Part shown: positions 36,240-46,454 of the stretch, piece by piece
Position numbering within the stretch: the first letter of the stretch is position 1
How the letters are laid out: every line of letters begins with the position of its first letter
From: Chloroflexota bacterium
GTDB taxonomy: Bacteria > Chloroflexota > Anaerolineae > Anaerolineales > Anaerolineaceae
Assembly (NCBI GenBank): GCA_004347695.1
Contig: SLTK01000009.1
Span: 130,328 to 194,327, forward strand
DNA length: 64,000 nucleotides
Reading direction: 5' to 3'
Position numbers and translations under genes: made by a program
Notes under the pieces: generated by a model
The model's input: only the letters and a program-made list of their open reading frames with translations
Database searches by the model: none
Told to the model about the DNA's origin: nothing

Positions 36240-37175
36240 ATGGTGAATTTGCGAACGGTCTTCATGGGTTCTCCCGAATTTGCGCGCACGATCTTACAGG
36301 CGTTGATCGGTAAGGCCAACCTGGTCGGCGTGGTGACACAACCAGATCGGCCGGCCGGGCGCGGCAAAGTGTTGACCGCTCCGCCGGTGAAGGTGCTGGC
36401 TGAAGAAGCAGGCATCCCGATTATGCAGCCAGAACGGCTGCGCCGCCCGGAAGCCTTCGACCAGTTGGCTGCCTGGCAGCCGGAACTGATCGTCGTCGCC
36501 GCTTTTGGGCAAATTTTGCGCCAAAATGTACTCGACTTGCCAGAGTACGGCTGCATCAACGTGCATGCCTCGCTCTTACCGCGCTGGCGTGGGGCGGCGC
36601 CTATTCAGGCCGCACTGCTGCATGGCGATAGCCAGACCGGCGTAACCATTATGAAAATGGATGCCGGAGTGGACACAGGCGACATACTTTCCCAGCAGGC
36701 AGAGGAAATTACTGAAAACGACAATGCTGCCAGCTTGACGGATCGCCTGGCTGCTGCCGGAGCCGAACTGCTGATGACGACATTGCCCCGTTACCTGAAT
36801 GGGACGATTCAGCCGAGGCCGCAGGACAACACCCTGGCAACCTACGCACCAATGATAAAAAAAGAAGATGGCCTGTTGGATTTTTCCGAACCCGCCAAGA
36901 CGCTGGTATGCAAAGTTCGCGCGTACAACCCCTGGCCAGGAACCTATTTCCAGTGGCAGGGACAGCCAATTAAAGTGTTGAGCGCCAGTAGTCTGACACC
37001 GACAGAGCTGCAACCCGCGCAGCATGGGACCGTAAATGGCTTGCCGATCGTTGGAACAGCCGACGGTGCGCTGGTTTTAAGGGAAGTGCAACCGGCGGGA
37101 AAGAAGCCGATGCCCGGGGGAGTATTTCTGAACGGCGCCCGCGGTTGGCTGAATCATGACAGGGGAGCTGGTTAA
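36240..37175 (+). CDS. fmt: Methionyl-tRNA formyltransferase
   Basis: 311 residues. Formylates the amino group of initiator Met-tRNA using 10-formyl-THF. Seen: LRTVFMGSPEFARTIL, GVVTQPDRPAGRG, and the catalytic block INVHASLLPRWRGAAPIQ with His, then MDAGVDTGDIL and the C-terminal OB-fold part. The ATG at 36240 matches the family N-terminus better than that at 36204. There is no Shine-Dalgarno sequence; TAAAAT (36227-36232) sits exactly 7 nt before the ATG, suggesting a leaderless message. It is followed by panE and a GH13 gene in one strand run. Confidence 0.94.
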   Translation: MVNLRTVFMGSPEFARTILQALIGKANLVGVVTQPDRPAGRGKVLTAPPVKVLAEEAGIPIMQPERLRRPEAFDQLAAWQPELIVVAAFGQILRQNVLDLPEYGCINVHASLLPRWRGAAPIQAALLHGDSQTGVTIMKMDAGVDTGDILSQQAEEITENDNAASLTDRLAAAGAELLMTTLPRYLNGTIQPRPQDNTLATYAPMIKKEDGLLDFSEPAKTLVCKVRAYNPWPGTYFQWQGQPIKVLSASSLTPTELQPAQHGTVNGLPIVGTADGALVLREVQPAGKKPMPGGVFLNGARGWLNHDRGAG

Positions 37176-37184
37176 AGCAACCTT

Positions 37185-38219
37185 ATGGCTGATTTAAAGC
37201 TATTAATTTTTGGGGCTGGCGCAATTGGCACCTATATTGGCGCAAGCTTACTGAACAGCGGTCAGAAGGTGGTGTTTTTCGACCGGCCCGAATCGGCTGC
37301 AACCATAACGGCAAATGGATTACGCCTGATCGTTGGGGAACAATCCGTCCGTTTCATGCAACCGGAGATTCGAACTACATTGCCGGAGGCGCTCGCGACC
37401 GGTCCTTTTGATGCTGCTCTGGTGGCAGTGAAATCTTACGATACGCCTGCGCTGGCGCAGCAGTTAACGCCATTCAAGGCGCAGTTGCCTCCCATTTTAT
37501 GTTTGCAAAACGGGGTGGAAAACGAAACCATTCTGGGCGACGTGCTTGGTGCTGAAAAAATTATCCGTGGGACGCTCACCAGCGCGATTGGCAAACCGGC
37601 TGCCGGAACGGCGGTGCTTGAACGGTTGCGCGGGATCGGCATTGCTGGTGGACATGCGGTCAGTGCACGGCTTTTGGATGGATTCAACCTGGCGGGGCTG
37701 CATGCGCGGCTCTATTCTGACGGTGTAAGTATGAAATGGTCCAAGCTGCTGACGAATTTGCTGGCGAATGCGTCATCTGCCATATTGAATATGCCGCCAT
37801 CTGCCATCTATGCCCATAGAGGGCTGTTCGTTATGGAAGCGCGCCAGGTGCGGGAAGCGCTGGCGGTGATGGCGAAGTTGAATCTTCGCGTTGTCGATTT
37901 ACCCGGTACACCGGTGCGCTTGCTGGCGCTGCTGATGGAGCGTTTTCCGGCAGTCCTAGGGCAACCATTGGCGGTGCGCTTTCTGGGAAGCGGCCGGGGC
38001 AATAAAATGCCATCTTTCCACATCGACCTGCATGGGGGCAATCCAAGATCGGAAGTTGGATACCTTAACGGCGCCGTCGTGAGGCACGGCGAGCAGTTGG
38101 GGGTGCCAACCCCGGTAAATCGGTTTTTGACTGAAACCTTGCTGAGCCTGACTGCTCATGAAATTCCGATCAGCACGTTCGAGAAGCAACCCGAAAAACT
38201 GCTTGCTGCCTTGCAATGA
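37185..38219 (+). CDS. panE: 2-dehydropantoate 2-reductase (ketopantoate reductase)
   Basis: 344 residues. The NAD(P)-binding start LLIFGAGAIGTYIGASLLNSGQKV, LVAVKSYDTPALAQQL, LCLQNGVENE, and MKWSKLLTNLLANASSAILNMP (the ApbA C-terminal domain with its catalytic Lys) are characteristic. It reduces ketopantoate to pantoate in CoA synthesis, although family members with other 2-keto substrates exist and no other pan gene is near. It starts 9 nt after fmt. Confidence 0.85.
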   Translation: MADLKLLIFGAGAIGTYIGASLLNSGQKVVFFDRPESAATITANGLRLIVGEQSVRFMQPEIRTTLPEALATGPFDAALVAVKSYDTPALAQQLTPFKAQLPPILCLQNGVENETILGDVLGAEKIIRGTLTSAIGKPAAGTAVLERLRGIGIAGGHAVSARLLDGFNLAGLHARLYSDGVSMKWSKLLTNLLANASSAILNMPPSAIYAHRGLFVMEARQVREALAVMAKLNLRVVDLPGTPVRLLALLMERFPAVLGQPLAVRFLGSGRGNKMPSFHIDLHGGNPRSEVGYLNGAVVRHGEQLGVPTPVNRFLTETLLSLTAHEIPISTFEKQPEKLLAALQ

Positions 38220-38252
38220 ACCTATAAACTTCGTGTAGTCATAGAGGAATTC

Positions 38253-39659
38253 ATGACCATCCCATCCTGGGTCTTTGACAGCGTGTTTTATCAGATTTTT
38301 CCAGACCGGTTTGCGAACGGCAACTCATTGAACGATCCACCCAACAAGCAGGCCTGGGGCACTTTGCCCGATATCGTTCATTTCCAGGGCGGCGATCTGG
38401 CGGGCATCCAGCAAAAGCTGGATTATCTGGCCGACCTGGGCGTCAATGCCATTTATCTAAACCCCATCTTCCTCTCGCCTTCGACGCACCGCTACAATAC
38501 CGTCGATTATTATAAAATCGATCCCAAACTGGGGACCATGCGTGATTTTCAGTCTTTTCTCACCGCAACCCACCAAAAGGGGATGCGAGTGGTGCTGGAC
38601 GGGGTATTCAATCATTGCGGTCGCGGCTTCTTTGCTTTCAATGATATCCTTGAAAATGACGGGGACTCGCCCTACCTTGACTGGTTCCACGTTCAACGTT
38701 TTCCGCTTCAGGCATATACCAGCGGGAAAGCCACCAATTACACCGCATGGTGGGGATTCAAGAGCCTGCCAAAATTCAATACGGACCACCCGGCAGTGCG
38801 GCAATATCTGCTGGATGTTGGCCGCTACTGGGTCGAACAGGGCATCGACGGCTGGCGGTTGGATGTGCCCAATGAGATCAACTACGATGTTTTCTGGGCT
38901 GATTTTCGGAATACAGTCCGTGCTGCCAACCCGGACGCATACCTGATTGGTGAGATCTGGGAAATCGATCCCCGATGGGTTGGAGATAAGCACTTCGATG
39001 GGCTGATGAATTATCCGGTGCGTAAGGCCATACTTGGACTGCTCACCGGCGAAAGCGACCATGAAAGTTTTGCTGCGGACATTGAGGTCATCCTGAAAGC
39101 CTACCCATACGAAAATGTGCTTGCGATGTATTCCCTGCTCGGGTCGCATGATGTCGAGCGCATCCGCACATTGATGGGGGGCTCCATCGAGAAAACGCGC
39201 CTGGCCAATACCCTCTTGTTTGGGTTGCCGGGTATTCCTGCCATCTATTACGGTGATGAAGTGGGGCTGGAAGGCGGGCGCGATCCTGATTGCCGCCGGG
39301 CTTTTCCCTGGAATGACAAAGACTGGCAACGCGGACTGCTGGAGCACATCCGGCAGTTGATCCAAATTCGCAAAGCCTATCCCGCTCTGCGGCGCGGCCA
39401 GATCAGTTTTCCGGCACCCGGCCAGATTTCAGGCGGTTCTGCCTGGCAGCGTACGCTACCTGGAAGCCAGGCGATATGGGTAGCCGCCAACCCTACCGAT
39501 ATGGCAAGCACTTTATCGATACATGGCCTGAACGGGATGCCAGTTGAGGGAGACTTTCCAAATTTGCTGGATGACACCCGGCCGGGGCGCTGCGATAAAG
39601 GCGTATTTACCGCTCCGTTAGGCGCCTGGGGCAGTGGGATTTATGTTCTGCCGGGCTAA
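38253..39659 (+). CDS. Intracellular GH13 glucan hydrolase (neopullulanase/cyclomaltodextrinase-like)
   Basis: 468 residues, no signal peptide. GH13 core: VFYQIFPDRFANG, YLNPIFLSPSTHRYNTVDYY, VVLDGVFNHCGRGF, GIDGWRLDVPNE with nucleophile Asp204, Glu234 in LIGEIWE, and Asp300 in LGSHDVERI. YQIFPDRF and NHCGRGF point to the neopullulanase / maltogenic amylase subfamily (GH13_20-like), though the usual N-terminal CBM34 domain is absent. It would degrade maltodextrins or cyclodextrins in the cytosol, in line with the uptake locus at 16-26 kb. GAGGAATTC precedes the ATG. The stop overlaps the CBS gene end by 4 nt (convergent). Confidence 0.9.
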   Translation: MTIPSWVFDSVFYQIFPDRFANGNSLNDPPNKQAWGTLPDIVHFQGGDLAGIQQKLDYLADLGVNAIYLNPIFLSPSTHRYNTVDYYKIDPKLGTMRDFQSFLTATHQKGMRVVLDGVFNHCGRGFFAFNDILENDGDSPYLDWFHVQRFPLQAYTSGKATNYTAWWGFKSLPKFNTDHPAVRQYLLDVGRYWVEQGIDGWRLDVPNEINYDVFWADFRNTVRAANPDAYLIGEIWEIDPRWVGDKHFDGLMNYPVRKAILGLLTGESDHESFAADIEVILKAYPYENVLAMYSLLGSHDVERIRTLMGGSIEKTRLANTLLFGLPGIPAIYYGDEVGLEGGRDPDCRRAFPWNDKDWQRGLLEHIRQLIQIRKAYPALRRGQISFPAPGQISGGSAWQRTLPGSQAIWVAANPTDMASTLSIHGLNGMPVEGDFPNLLDDTRPGRCDKGVFTAPLGAWGSGIYVLPG

Positions 39660-40066
39660 TACCCGGCGTCCCAGCCAATTTCTTCTGCGGCGATGAACAG
39701 GTCGGTCGCTGAAATCAACCCAACCAGATTGTTCTGATCATCCGCCACGGGCATGTGATGGATGCCTTTCTTTTGCATTTCAATGGAGCATTCTTTGAGA
39801 GTCCAGTTTGGGTGGGCTGTCAAAACCGGCATCGTCATAATTTCACGGACGGTAGTCTCCGCTGGATTTCGGTCGGAAGCGATAATTTTGTCGCGGATAT
39901 CCGTGGTGGTCAAAATGCCATAGGTGGTCTGTTGACCTTCCTGGAGGACCACAACCAGGCTGTGAATATTTCGACGGCGCATCAGGGTCAAAGCAAATGT
40001 GACGCTGCTGTCCGGGTCGACAACTGTGACCGGTGAACTCATCCAATCGCGAACGAAGTGGCTCAT
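39656..40066 (-). CDS. CBS-domain pair protein
   Basis: 136 residues consisting of two CBS domains: VRDWMSSPVTVVDPDSSVTFALTLMRRRNIHSLVV and VREIMTMPVLTAHPNWTLKECSIEMQKKGIHHMPVAD. Such pairs bind adenine nucleotides and regulate partners. The ATG at 40066 is supported by GGAGGGAA; the longer frame lacks support. It sits 40 nt after the pterin dehydratase gene and may share its transcript. Confidence 0.9.
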   Translation of the reverse strand: MSHFVRDWMSSPVTVVDPDSSVTFALTLMRRRNIHSLVVVLQEGQQTTYGILTTTDIRDKIIASDRNPAETTVREIMTMPVLTAHPNWTLKECSIEMQKKGIHHMPVADDQNNLVGLISATDLFIAAEEIGWDAGY

Positions 40067-40106
40067 TAAATTTCCCTCCAATTGCGTGGCTAAATGCAGG
40101 ATAAAT

Positions 40107-40460
40107 TCAGTCGCTGAAATAGGATTCGAATACCGCGTCCGTGCGGGCAGCCATAATGAAGTCGTTGCGGTGCAGGCCGTGGGCAACATGCGTCCACCAG
40201 GTGACCGTTACGCGGCCCCATTCAGTCAGAATCGCTGGATGGTGATCCTGGTCTTCAGCCTGTTGACCTACTCTGTTGGTAAAACTGAGGGCAGCGGCGA
40301 AATTAGGAAATTTGTAGATTTTGACCAGGCTGGGCGTGCCATTGCGGTCAGTGATTTCCCAGCCAGGGATACTTGCAAGCAAGGCATTCGCTTCGTTCAT
40401 CGGCAGCGCAGCGGTTCCCTTGCCGACCTTAACGCAATTTTCGGACTGTAAATTATTCAT
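40107..40460 (-). CDS. 4a-hydroxytetrahydrobiopterin dehydratase (PCD/DCoH)
   Basis: 117 residues with the hallmark EDQDHHPAI and [21 protein letters not shown] of pterin-4a-carbinolamine dehydratase. The enzyme dehydrates 4a-hydroxy-pterin to recycle the cofactor of aromatic amino acid hydroxylases, or takes part in molybdopterin or folate metabolism in bacteria without them. No hydroxylase is in the window. The ATG at 40460 with AAAAGG is chosen over the longer frame. It is followed by the CBS gene. Confidence 0.9.
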   Translation of the reverse strand: MNNLQSENCVKVGKGTAALPMNEANALLASIPGWEITDRNGTPSLVKIYKFPNFAAALSFTNRVGQQAEDQDHHPAILTEWGRVTVTWWTHVAHGLHRNDFIMAARTDAVFESYFSD

Positions 40461-40573
40461 TTTTAACCTTTTCACCCAATCCCGTGTATTGAATAAATTA
40501 TAACAACATGGATAAACAATGTGCAAATACAAGTTGAGAGGCGATTGGTTGCCGGAGCAGAAAAGTCCGCATA

Positions 40574-43500
40574 CTAAGGTTTATCTTCGGTCTCGCCCGG
40601 CGTGCCGAGGGCGATAATCAGTTTATTGACTTGAAAATCGGATTCCTCCTCGGCCGCCAGGAGTTGCAGTGCGATCTCGTAGCTGCCAAGGATGGTTTCG
40701 AGGAAATGAGCCAGCGTGTAGCGCGGGCCGGCAGAAGCTTGCAGCACCGATACCGTCACCATCCACCAGACCAATTCCCTGTAGGTTTCCTGGTTGAACC
40801 ATAGAATATCTTTATAACGGTTGATACCCAAAAATCGTTGAATTTCAACATCGGTCAGCCAGGTTTGCATAATTTGCTGTACAGGCAGCGAACCCATTTT
40901 TTCGTACCAACGCTGCTTACCGACCACAACACGTAAAACAACCGGCAGTTTCCAGGTTTCGCCAGGTTCGATTCCCAACTGGTGAGCGACTTCCATGATG
41001 CGGCGGGTAAGCTGCCATTCTTCCAGCCAACTCAGGCTCTGGTTTTCATAATCCGGGATACCGGTTAATTTTCCAAGGTCGTGAATGAATAATCCGCCGA
41101 GCAAAATAATCCAGCGATCTTTCCGGGCGACTAAACCGTCCTGGACATATTTCAGCGCGGCTTTGTATACTCCCCTGGTGGGGATGGGTAGTAATTTACC
41201 CGGCGCAGGGAGCGCCAGTAATAATTCCAATTGCCGCCTGACTCCCTGGATGACTGCCGACTGGTTGGATGAAGCGCCGGTTTTGGACTGGATGCCATCC
41301 ACCAGCACGGTCATTTTCCGCACAGCTTCGTCCAGCAAATGATCGGGAAGCGACTGAGATTCAGGCGTCAGCCTGTTAGCGAGCAGATATTCAAAATAAT
41401 CCCGGTTGGCGATCTGATTGAAGGGTGTCATAATCGGCGCGAGCAGCAATTCCTGCAGCGCTTCGTCGATATTTGGGACACCGCGCCCATTCAGGTAATC
41501 AGAAATTGCGCGGTACACACCCTGACCATTATCGACAACCTCGCGAAAATCCAGGAACACATGTGCTTGATATGCGGAGAGGTTCAGATGAAGCCCGGAT
41601 TCGGCAATTTCTACTGCCGGTCGAATGTACTCCAACCCGGTAAGGCTGTCGCGAAAGCAAATGAACAGGTTGTCCTTTTTGTGCAACCCCAGCCCTTCCA
41701 GCAAGGGCAATTGCTTTAAACCGCCTTCGCCCTGGCCTTTATACGCCGCCGACCACTTGACCCAGCCCTCGGTAGATGCAAATTTGTTATGATAAACCAC
41801 TAAGGCGCGCTGGTCACCCTGCCGGTTTGAATAGACGTAAACATCCTCGTTGACCCAGCCATCGGAGGTGAAAAAATCATACAGTAAAAAGTTTTCGACA
41901 CCGGCGAATGTTGCCCGTTGATGTAAAAGAGGGAAGATTTCCCGCCGGTGGCGCTCCACGAGGTTTGTGTCAATTTGCTCATCCCAGTACGCGCGGCGAA
42001 ACTCCATGCCATATTTTTCGGAGTATCCTTCGACCTGCCCGTGCCCGAACATTGGCAGACCAGGCAGTGTGCTCATTAATACGCAAATGCCAAAATACTT
42101 ATCTCCCTTACCAAATTGATCCACCGCAGTACGCTCATCGGGGTTGTTCATAAAATTGACATACCGTTTAAGGATTTCCGGCTCGAATTCCAGCGTGTTT
42201 TTGATCAGTTTGCGATAATTGGCGTTTTCTTCGTTGCGCAGCATATTCATAAACGCGCTGTTGTAAACGCGGTGCATGCCCAGCGTGCGGACAAAATAAC
42301 CTTCCATTAACCAGAACGCCTCGGCGAGCAGCAGGGTGTCTGGGACCTCTCTGGCAACACGGTCAACGACTTCACGCCAGAACTCTACCGGGAAGGCCTG
42401 GTCGAACTGGTCTTTGGTCAATGCATGGTCAGCGCGAGAGGGAATGGCGCCGCCGGTGCCGGGCTCGGGAAACCAGAGGCGCTGGAAATGGCGTTTGGCC
42501 AGAGTCATGGCGGCGTCGAAGCGGATGATCGGAAAGCGCCGGGCTACATCCAGGATCGTTTGGATCACCTGTTCTCGAACCTGCGGGTTGAGGTAGTTTA
42601 GCTGCGCCGTGTCATTCCACGGCATGGTCGTGCCGTCATTGCCATGATAGATAAAACGCTCGGAGCCAGTCAGGTGGTCCGCTCGTTTGAAGACCACTGC
42701 GGCGTCGCTGCGAGAATAATAATGATCTTCCAGGAAAATACCTACCCGTCCGTCGGGTGAAAGGTCGGGACCGGTGAATGTGTAAGAGGGGAACGGCGAA
42801 TAATCCAAACCGATAAACCAATCCGGGTGGTCGATCAACCAGGAGGAATCGACGCCCATATGATTGGGCACCATGTCACTCGCCAACCGGATACCATAGC
42901 GCCAGGCTTTTTCTCGCAATTGGGTGCAGGCTTCTTCTCCACCCAAGTCATTTGCAATCTGGTAGGAGGACAGCGAGTACGCAGAGGCAATGGCTTCGGG
43001 ATTACCGCACAGTTGTTTGATACGAGCTGACGCCTGACTGCGTTCCCACAGGCCAATGAGCCACAGGCCGGTGAACCCGCGGGCTGCAAGCTCCTGCAAT
43101 TCTTCTTCCGGTACCTGATCTAGATGGAAAATAGGTTGCTGGTATTTGCGGCGCAGTTGGTCGAGCCAGACATAGGCATTTTTCGCCAGCAGCACCAGGC
43201 TCGGCATCCATACTTTGTCCTGGCTGAAGGCTTCGATTTCTCCTTCGAGCGCGCCGTGTTCATAAATGGGGATTGTGGCCGGTCCAGGGCCAAGGAAAGG
43301 CAGTTTTTCCTCTTCTTTGATCAAGTCCAGGCTGCCAAGCAAACGGTAAAGATAGCTGCCAATAAATTCCGCCCAATGCTGGCGGATGTACTCAAGCTGG
43401 TCAGCTAACGAGAAGGGATGCGCCAGGGCTGGCGCTCGCAATACATCGATCAGGTTTTGGGAATTGGGGCCAAAAGTTGGCTGGGTCTGGAAAAACTGGT

Positions 43501-44053
43501 AGAGACCGTCCAGAATGGGCAGGTAGGCGGTTTCGCTTTTCAGGTGATCATCGTCGAATAATTCGAGATAGGGCTCGAGCGCCGGATTTTTATTGGAAAT
43601 CCACAACATGAGCAATTCCTCGAGGGCGATGGCGCGGTGAAGCCGTCCGTTGGTTGTGCCTTGCAGGTATTCAGCGGCTTCCACCTGGCGCAAATAGACC
43701 GCTAACGGAGGAAATTCCTGGGTGAAAGCCAGAAGCGCGTTCTGCACCACATCCGCACCCAGCCGCTCCTCAAGCCAATTCAAAGCCCGGGTCATTACAC
43801 CCGGGTTCTTTTGCTCGCGATAGCGGGCGACCAGAATATGTAAAATTTCATCCAGCAGACCCATGGCGTTGATCTGGCCAGCTTTGACCGCCCGTTCCGG
43901 AACATTAACCAGATCTCGCTTCTGGTTCATTTTCTCGGCAAACATGCGGGCCGCATGAAAATTGGCGAAGATGACATTGCCGTTAAAAGTAAAAAGCGAC
44001 TGGTCAAACTCAAACCGGTCGCGGGATTGCCTGCTGACGTGAAATTCAAACAT
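40574..44053 (-). CDS. Very large GH13-like protein with HD-like C-terminal region
   Basis: 1159 residues. Residues 1 to about 330 are helical and unassigned. Residues of about 340-900 form a GH13 barrel and beta domain: [67 protein letters not shown] with likely nucleophile Asp513, Glu578 in [12 protein letters not shown], and Asp639 in [14 protein letters not shown]-terminal region (about 900-1159) contains [15 protein letters not shown] (His-Asp near 988), which resembles an HD domain. No signal peptide, so cytosolic. The start at 44053 is supported by GGAGGGAAC. The triad suggests an active glucan enzyme (maltosyltransferase, trehalose synthase or amylase cannot be told apart). It is downstream of the AlkZ-like gene on the same strand. 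Confidence 0.8.
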   Translation of the reverse strand: MFEFHVSRQSRDRFEFDQSLFTFNGNVIFANFHAARMFAEKMNQKRDLVNVPERAVKAGQINAMGLLDEILHILVARYREQKNPGVMTRALNWLEERLGADVVQNALLAFTQEFPPLAVYLRQVEAAEYLQGTTNGRLHRAIALEELLMLWISNKNPALEPYLELFDDDHLKSETAYLPILDGLYQFFQTQPTFGPNSQNLIDVLRAPALAHPFSLADQLEYIRQHWAEFIGSYLYRLLGSLDLIKEEEKLPFLGPGPATIPIYEHGALEGEIEAFSQDKVWMPSLVLLAKNAYVWLDQLRRKYQQPIFHLDQVPEEELQELAARGFTGLWLIGLWERSQASARIKQLCGNPEAIASAYSLSSYQIANDLGGEEACTQLREKAWRYGIRLASDMVPNHMGVDSSWLIDHPDWFIGLDYSPFPSYTFTGPDLSPDGRVGIFLEDHYYSRSDAAVVFKRADHLTGSERFIYHGNDGTTMPWNDTAQLNYLNPQVREQVIQTILDVARRFPIIRFDAAMTLAKRHFQRLWFPEPGTGGAIPSRADHALTKDQFDQAFPVEFWREVVDRVAREVPDTLLLAEAFWLMEGYFVRTLGMHRVYNSAFMNMLRNEENANYRKLIKNTLEFEPEILKRYVNFMNNPDERTAVDQFGKGDKYFGICVLMSTLPGLPMFGHGQVEGYSEKYGMEFRRAYWDEQIDTNLVERHRREIFPLLHQRATFAGVENFLLYDFFTSDGWVNEDVYVYSNRQGDQRALVVYHNKFASTEGWVKWSAAYKGQGEGGLKQLPLLEGLGLHKKDNLFICFRDSLTGLEYIRPAVEIAESGLHLNLSAYQAHVFLDFREVVDNGQGVYRAISDYLNGRGVPNIDEALQELLLAPIMTPFNQIANRDYFEYLLANRLTPESQSLPDHLLDEAVRKMTVLVDGIQSKTGASSNQSAVIQGVRRQLELLLALPAPGKLLPIPTRGVYKAALKYVQDGLVARKDRWIILLGGLFIHDLGKLTGIPDYENQSLSWLEEWQLTRRIMEVAHQLGIEPGETWKLPVVLRVVVGKQRWYEKMGSLPVQQIMQTWLTDVEIQRFLGINRYKDILWFNQETYRELVWWMVTVSVLQASAGPRYTLAHFLETILGSYEIALQLLAAEEESDFQVNKLIIALGTPGETEDKP

Positions 44054-44170
44054 GTTCCCTCCGTCTTTGTGCGGAAGTGCGGCGTTTCCCAACCTGTTTA
44101 GATTATACACTTATTGAACCGAGGTTTTCCGGTGATCCGGTTCCGGAAAAATATTTTTTACACGGAAGAA

Positions 44171-45028
44171 TCAGATCAATTCAGCCAGTGCAGCTACGGG
44201 AACGGTGGAATTTTCCAGCACAACCTGATCGACCAGGATGTTATGGTCGAATAAAACCTTGAAGGTTCGTTCCAGGTCCTCCGGACGCCAACCGAACAAA
44301 TTTCCGGCTTCCTGACGGGAGGCAGCGCCCAGCGAGCGGTAATAAACGGTCAACAACTGCTGGCGGGCAGCCGGCTCGCTGATCGGGCCGGCCTGTTCGA
44401 CCAGATTTGGGTAGTATCGGTGAGTCAGGTCGTAGATGAAAGCGTATCGCCAGGCGCCGGCTTCGGCTACGCCAGTTGGGAGGACTTTAAATTCAAATTG
44501 CAGGCTGTCCAATGCGCGATTAAATCGGGATGCGTTCTCCGGACTGGCCAGGCGGGCGGCCCGCCGCAATGAAATCGAATCAAGCGGGCCTTCCTTGAGA
44601 AGGGCTTCATACACCAGCTTGCTCTCCTGCGTCATCAATCCTTGCTCATACTGCAGCAGGTAGTCCTCATCCGGGTCGCCGTAGTTGGGCGAGAGGGCAT
44701 AAAAGAAAGGCAGCATGTCGAGGGACAGGATCGAATTACGCCGGCGCAGGATACGGGCGTAATACCAGACCCGCTTATCCAGCAGGTTGTCTTTCCAACC
44801 CCAGGTGATGTGTCCGGGGTCGTCATGCTCGTCTGCTACCGGGCGGTCGCCGGCGACTGCTGTCCACAGGTTGGGCAGCATCACGCCTTTGATTGGCCAG
44901 AAGAAGATAAAACCCCGCTCGTTTGCAAACTGCACCGCTTCTTCTTTGGAGCGCAGGCGGCGGGCGGGATCCAGGCGGAAGGTATCGCGGCGGTAATCAG
45001 TGAGGCGTTGCTTGGCAAGGATAGGCAT
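44171..45028 (-). CDS. AlkZ/YcaQ-related winged-helix protein
   Basis: 285 residues with ANERGFIFFWPIKGVMLPNLW, GHITWGWKDNLLDKRVWYYARILRRRNSILSLDMLPFFYAL, and EALLKEGPLDSISLRRAARL, a winged-helix pattern. This matches AlkZ-related proteins, a branch of the interstrand-crosslink DNA glycosylase YcaQ/AlkZ superfamily. I do not see the QxQ/QxD catalytic motif of true AlkZ, so activity is uncertain. Start ATG 45028 preferred; a TTG at 45055 is possible. Gene order with the thiolase and GH13 is probably not functional. Confidence 0.55.
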   Translation of the reverse strand: MPILAKQRLTDYRRDTFRLDPARRLRSKEEAVQFANERGFIFFWPIKGVMLPNLWTAVAGDRPVADEHDDPGHITWGWKDNLLDKRVWYYARILRRRNSILSLDMLPFFYALSPNYGDPDEDYLLQYEQGLMTQESKLVYEALLKEGPLDSISLRRAARLASPENASRFNRALDSLQFEFKVLPTGVAEAGAWRYAFIYDLTHRYYPNLVEQAGPISEPAARQQLLTVYYRSLGAASRQEAGNLFGWRPEDLERTFKVLFDHNILVDQVVLENSTVPVAALAELI

Positions 45029-45123
45029 GGCGGGAGTCCGGGCAGGGATGCCCAAATTGTACCGCGGTTAGAAATGAGCGGCGGGCCGATGCAGCGCCAA
45101 TATTTCAGCCAGCCGCTGGCTTA

Positions 45124-46281
45124 TTACACGCGCCCCAGGATGTGAGTAATGATGTTGGAACCACTTCCGCCGATGTTTTGCGCCATACCGATGCGGGCAT
45201 CCTGGACCTGGGTGCCGGTTGCTTCGCCGCGCAATTGCTGAACCACTTCGACGATCTGGTACACCCCCGTTGCGCCAACCGGATGGCCGCGCGCTTTCAA
45301 TCCCCCACGGGTGCAAACCGGGATGCGCCCACCAATACTAATTTCACCATCCAGACCAAGCCGCGGCCCTTGCCCGGGTTGGGCAAAACCGGCAGCCTCC
45401 AGCGATAATGCAGACATAATGCTGAATGCGTCATGTACTTCGAATAAGTCGATATCCGCTGGTGATACGCCTGCCATTTTATAAGCCTGCAAAGCGGACT
45501 TTTCGGCTGCTTTCAGCCAGAGCGGTTGCTTGCGTGAATGGACAGCAATCGTATCCGTCGCAGCCCCGGAGCCGAGCACACGTATTTCAGTTCGCGGCGG
45601 CAAGTTTTTAAGCATCTCCACCGGGGCAATCACAACCGCAGCGGCGCCGTCGCCGATGGAAGAGGAATCCATTAAATTAATCGGCGGACAAATCATGGGA
45701 GCTTTGAGATAATCTTTTTCGGTGATGGCAGAACTTAAACGAGCGATGGGATTGTGGGCAGCGTTGGCATGGGCATTGATCGAGAAGGGGGCAAAATGAT
45801 GATGTTCCCAGCCGTACTCATGCATGTAGCGATTCATGATGAGCGCGTTCAACGCAATAAAAGAAACGCCCTGGCTGGCTTCCCAATCGGCATCGGCAGC
45901 GGTTGCCAGTTGTGCGGTGATTTCTGAACCAGGCGAGTCGGTCATTTTTTCGACCCCGACAACCAGCGCGATCTCCATCATGCCAGAGCCAACCGCCATC
46001 AGGGCAGCGCGGAAGGCGGCTGCACCTGAACTACAGGCTGATTCGATGTGCATGGCGTTGGCGTAGCGCACGCCAATCCAATCGGCAATGTGGGCGCCAA
46101 GCTGTTGCTGGTGGTTGGCAGATCCGGACATCATGTTGCCGACGAACAACCCATCCACGCCGTGAACGCCCGCGTCCTCCATGGCCGCCAGGGCGGCTTC
46201 ACCGGCCAGGTCGCGTAAGGATTTATCCCAATGTTCATCAATGGTGGTCTGACCAATTCCAATGACAGCTATTTCGCGCAT
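45124..46281 (-). CDS. Thiolase-family protein (acetyl-CoA acetyltransferase / SCP2-like)
   Basis: 385 residues. Thiolase landmarks: ESACSSGAAAFRAALMAVGSG (nucleophile Cys), VGVEKMT, FEVHDAFSIMSALSLEAAG, TRGGLKARGHPVGATGVYQ (His and Cys region), and NIGGSGSNI. It joins or cleaves acyl-CoA thioesters. The overall pattern, with HDAF and GGLKARGHP, is that of the SCP2-thiolase/archaeal-type group. Such genes often stand next to a DUF35 OB-fold partner, absent here. ATG at 46281 with GCGAGGA. It is divergent from the CapA pair. Confidence 0.9.
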   Translation of the reverse strand: MREIAVIGIGQTTIDEHWDKSLRDLAGEAALAAMEDAGVHGVDGLFVGNMMSGSANHQQQLGAHIADWIGVRYANAMHIESACSSGAAAFRAALMAVGSGMMEIALVVGVEKMTDSPGSEITAQLATAADADWEASQGVSFIALNALIMNRYMHEYGWEHHHFAPFSINAHANAAHNPIARLSSAITEKDYLKAPMICPPINLMDSSSIGDGAAAVVIAPVEMLKNLPPRTEIRVLGSGAATDTIAVHSRKQPLWLKAAEKSALQAYKMAGVSPADIDLFEVHDAFSIMSALSLEAAGFAQPGQGPRLGLDGEISIGGRIPVCTRGGLKARGHPVGATGVYQIVEVVQQLRGEATGTQVQDARIGMAQNIGGSGSNIITHILGRV

Positions 46282-46387
46282 TTGATCCTCGCTGGGGAGA
46301 TTTTCATCCGTAATTATAGCCAGTAAAGCTGTCACAACCTATCAAATCTGAACAGAGCAGGGTTTCTTCCGGTCAGGTACAGGGCGG

Positions 46388-46393
46388 TATAAT
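46388..46393 (+). promoter_or_regulatory. Possible -10 box of the CapA-pair operon
   Basis: TATAAT 61 nt upstream of the ATG; the nearest -35 candidate (TTTCTT, 46363-46368) is weak and 19 nt away. Confidence 0.35.
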
Positions 46394-46454
46394 AACACCC
46401 GCGGTCAACTCAGCAGCCAATCCGGCTAATCCTTTCCTTAACTCCGCGCTTTCC

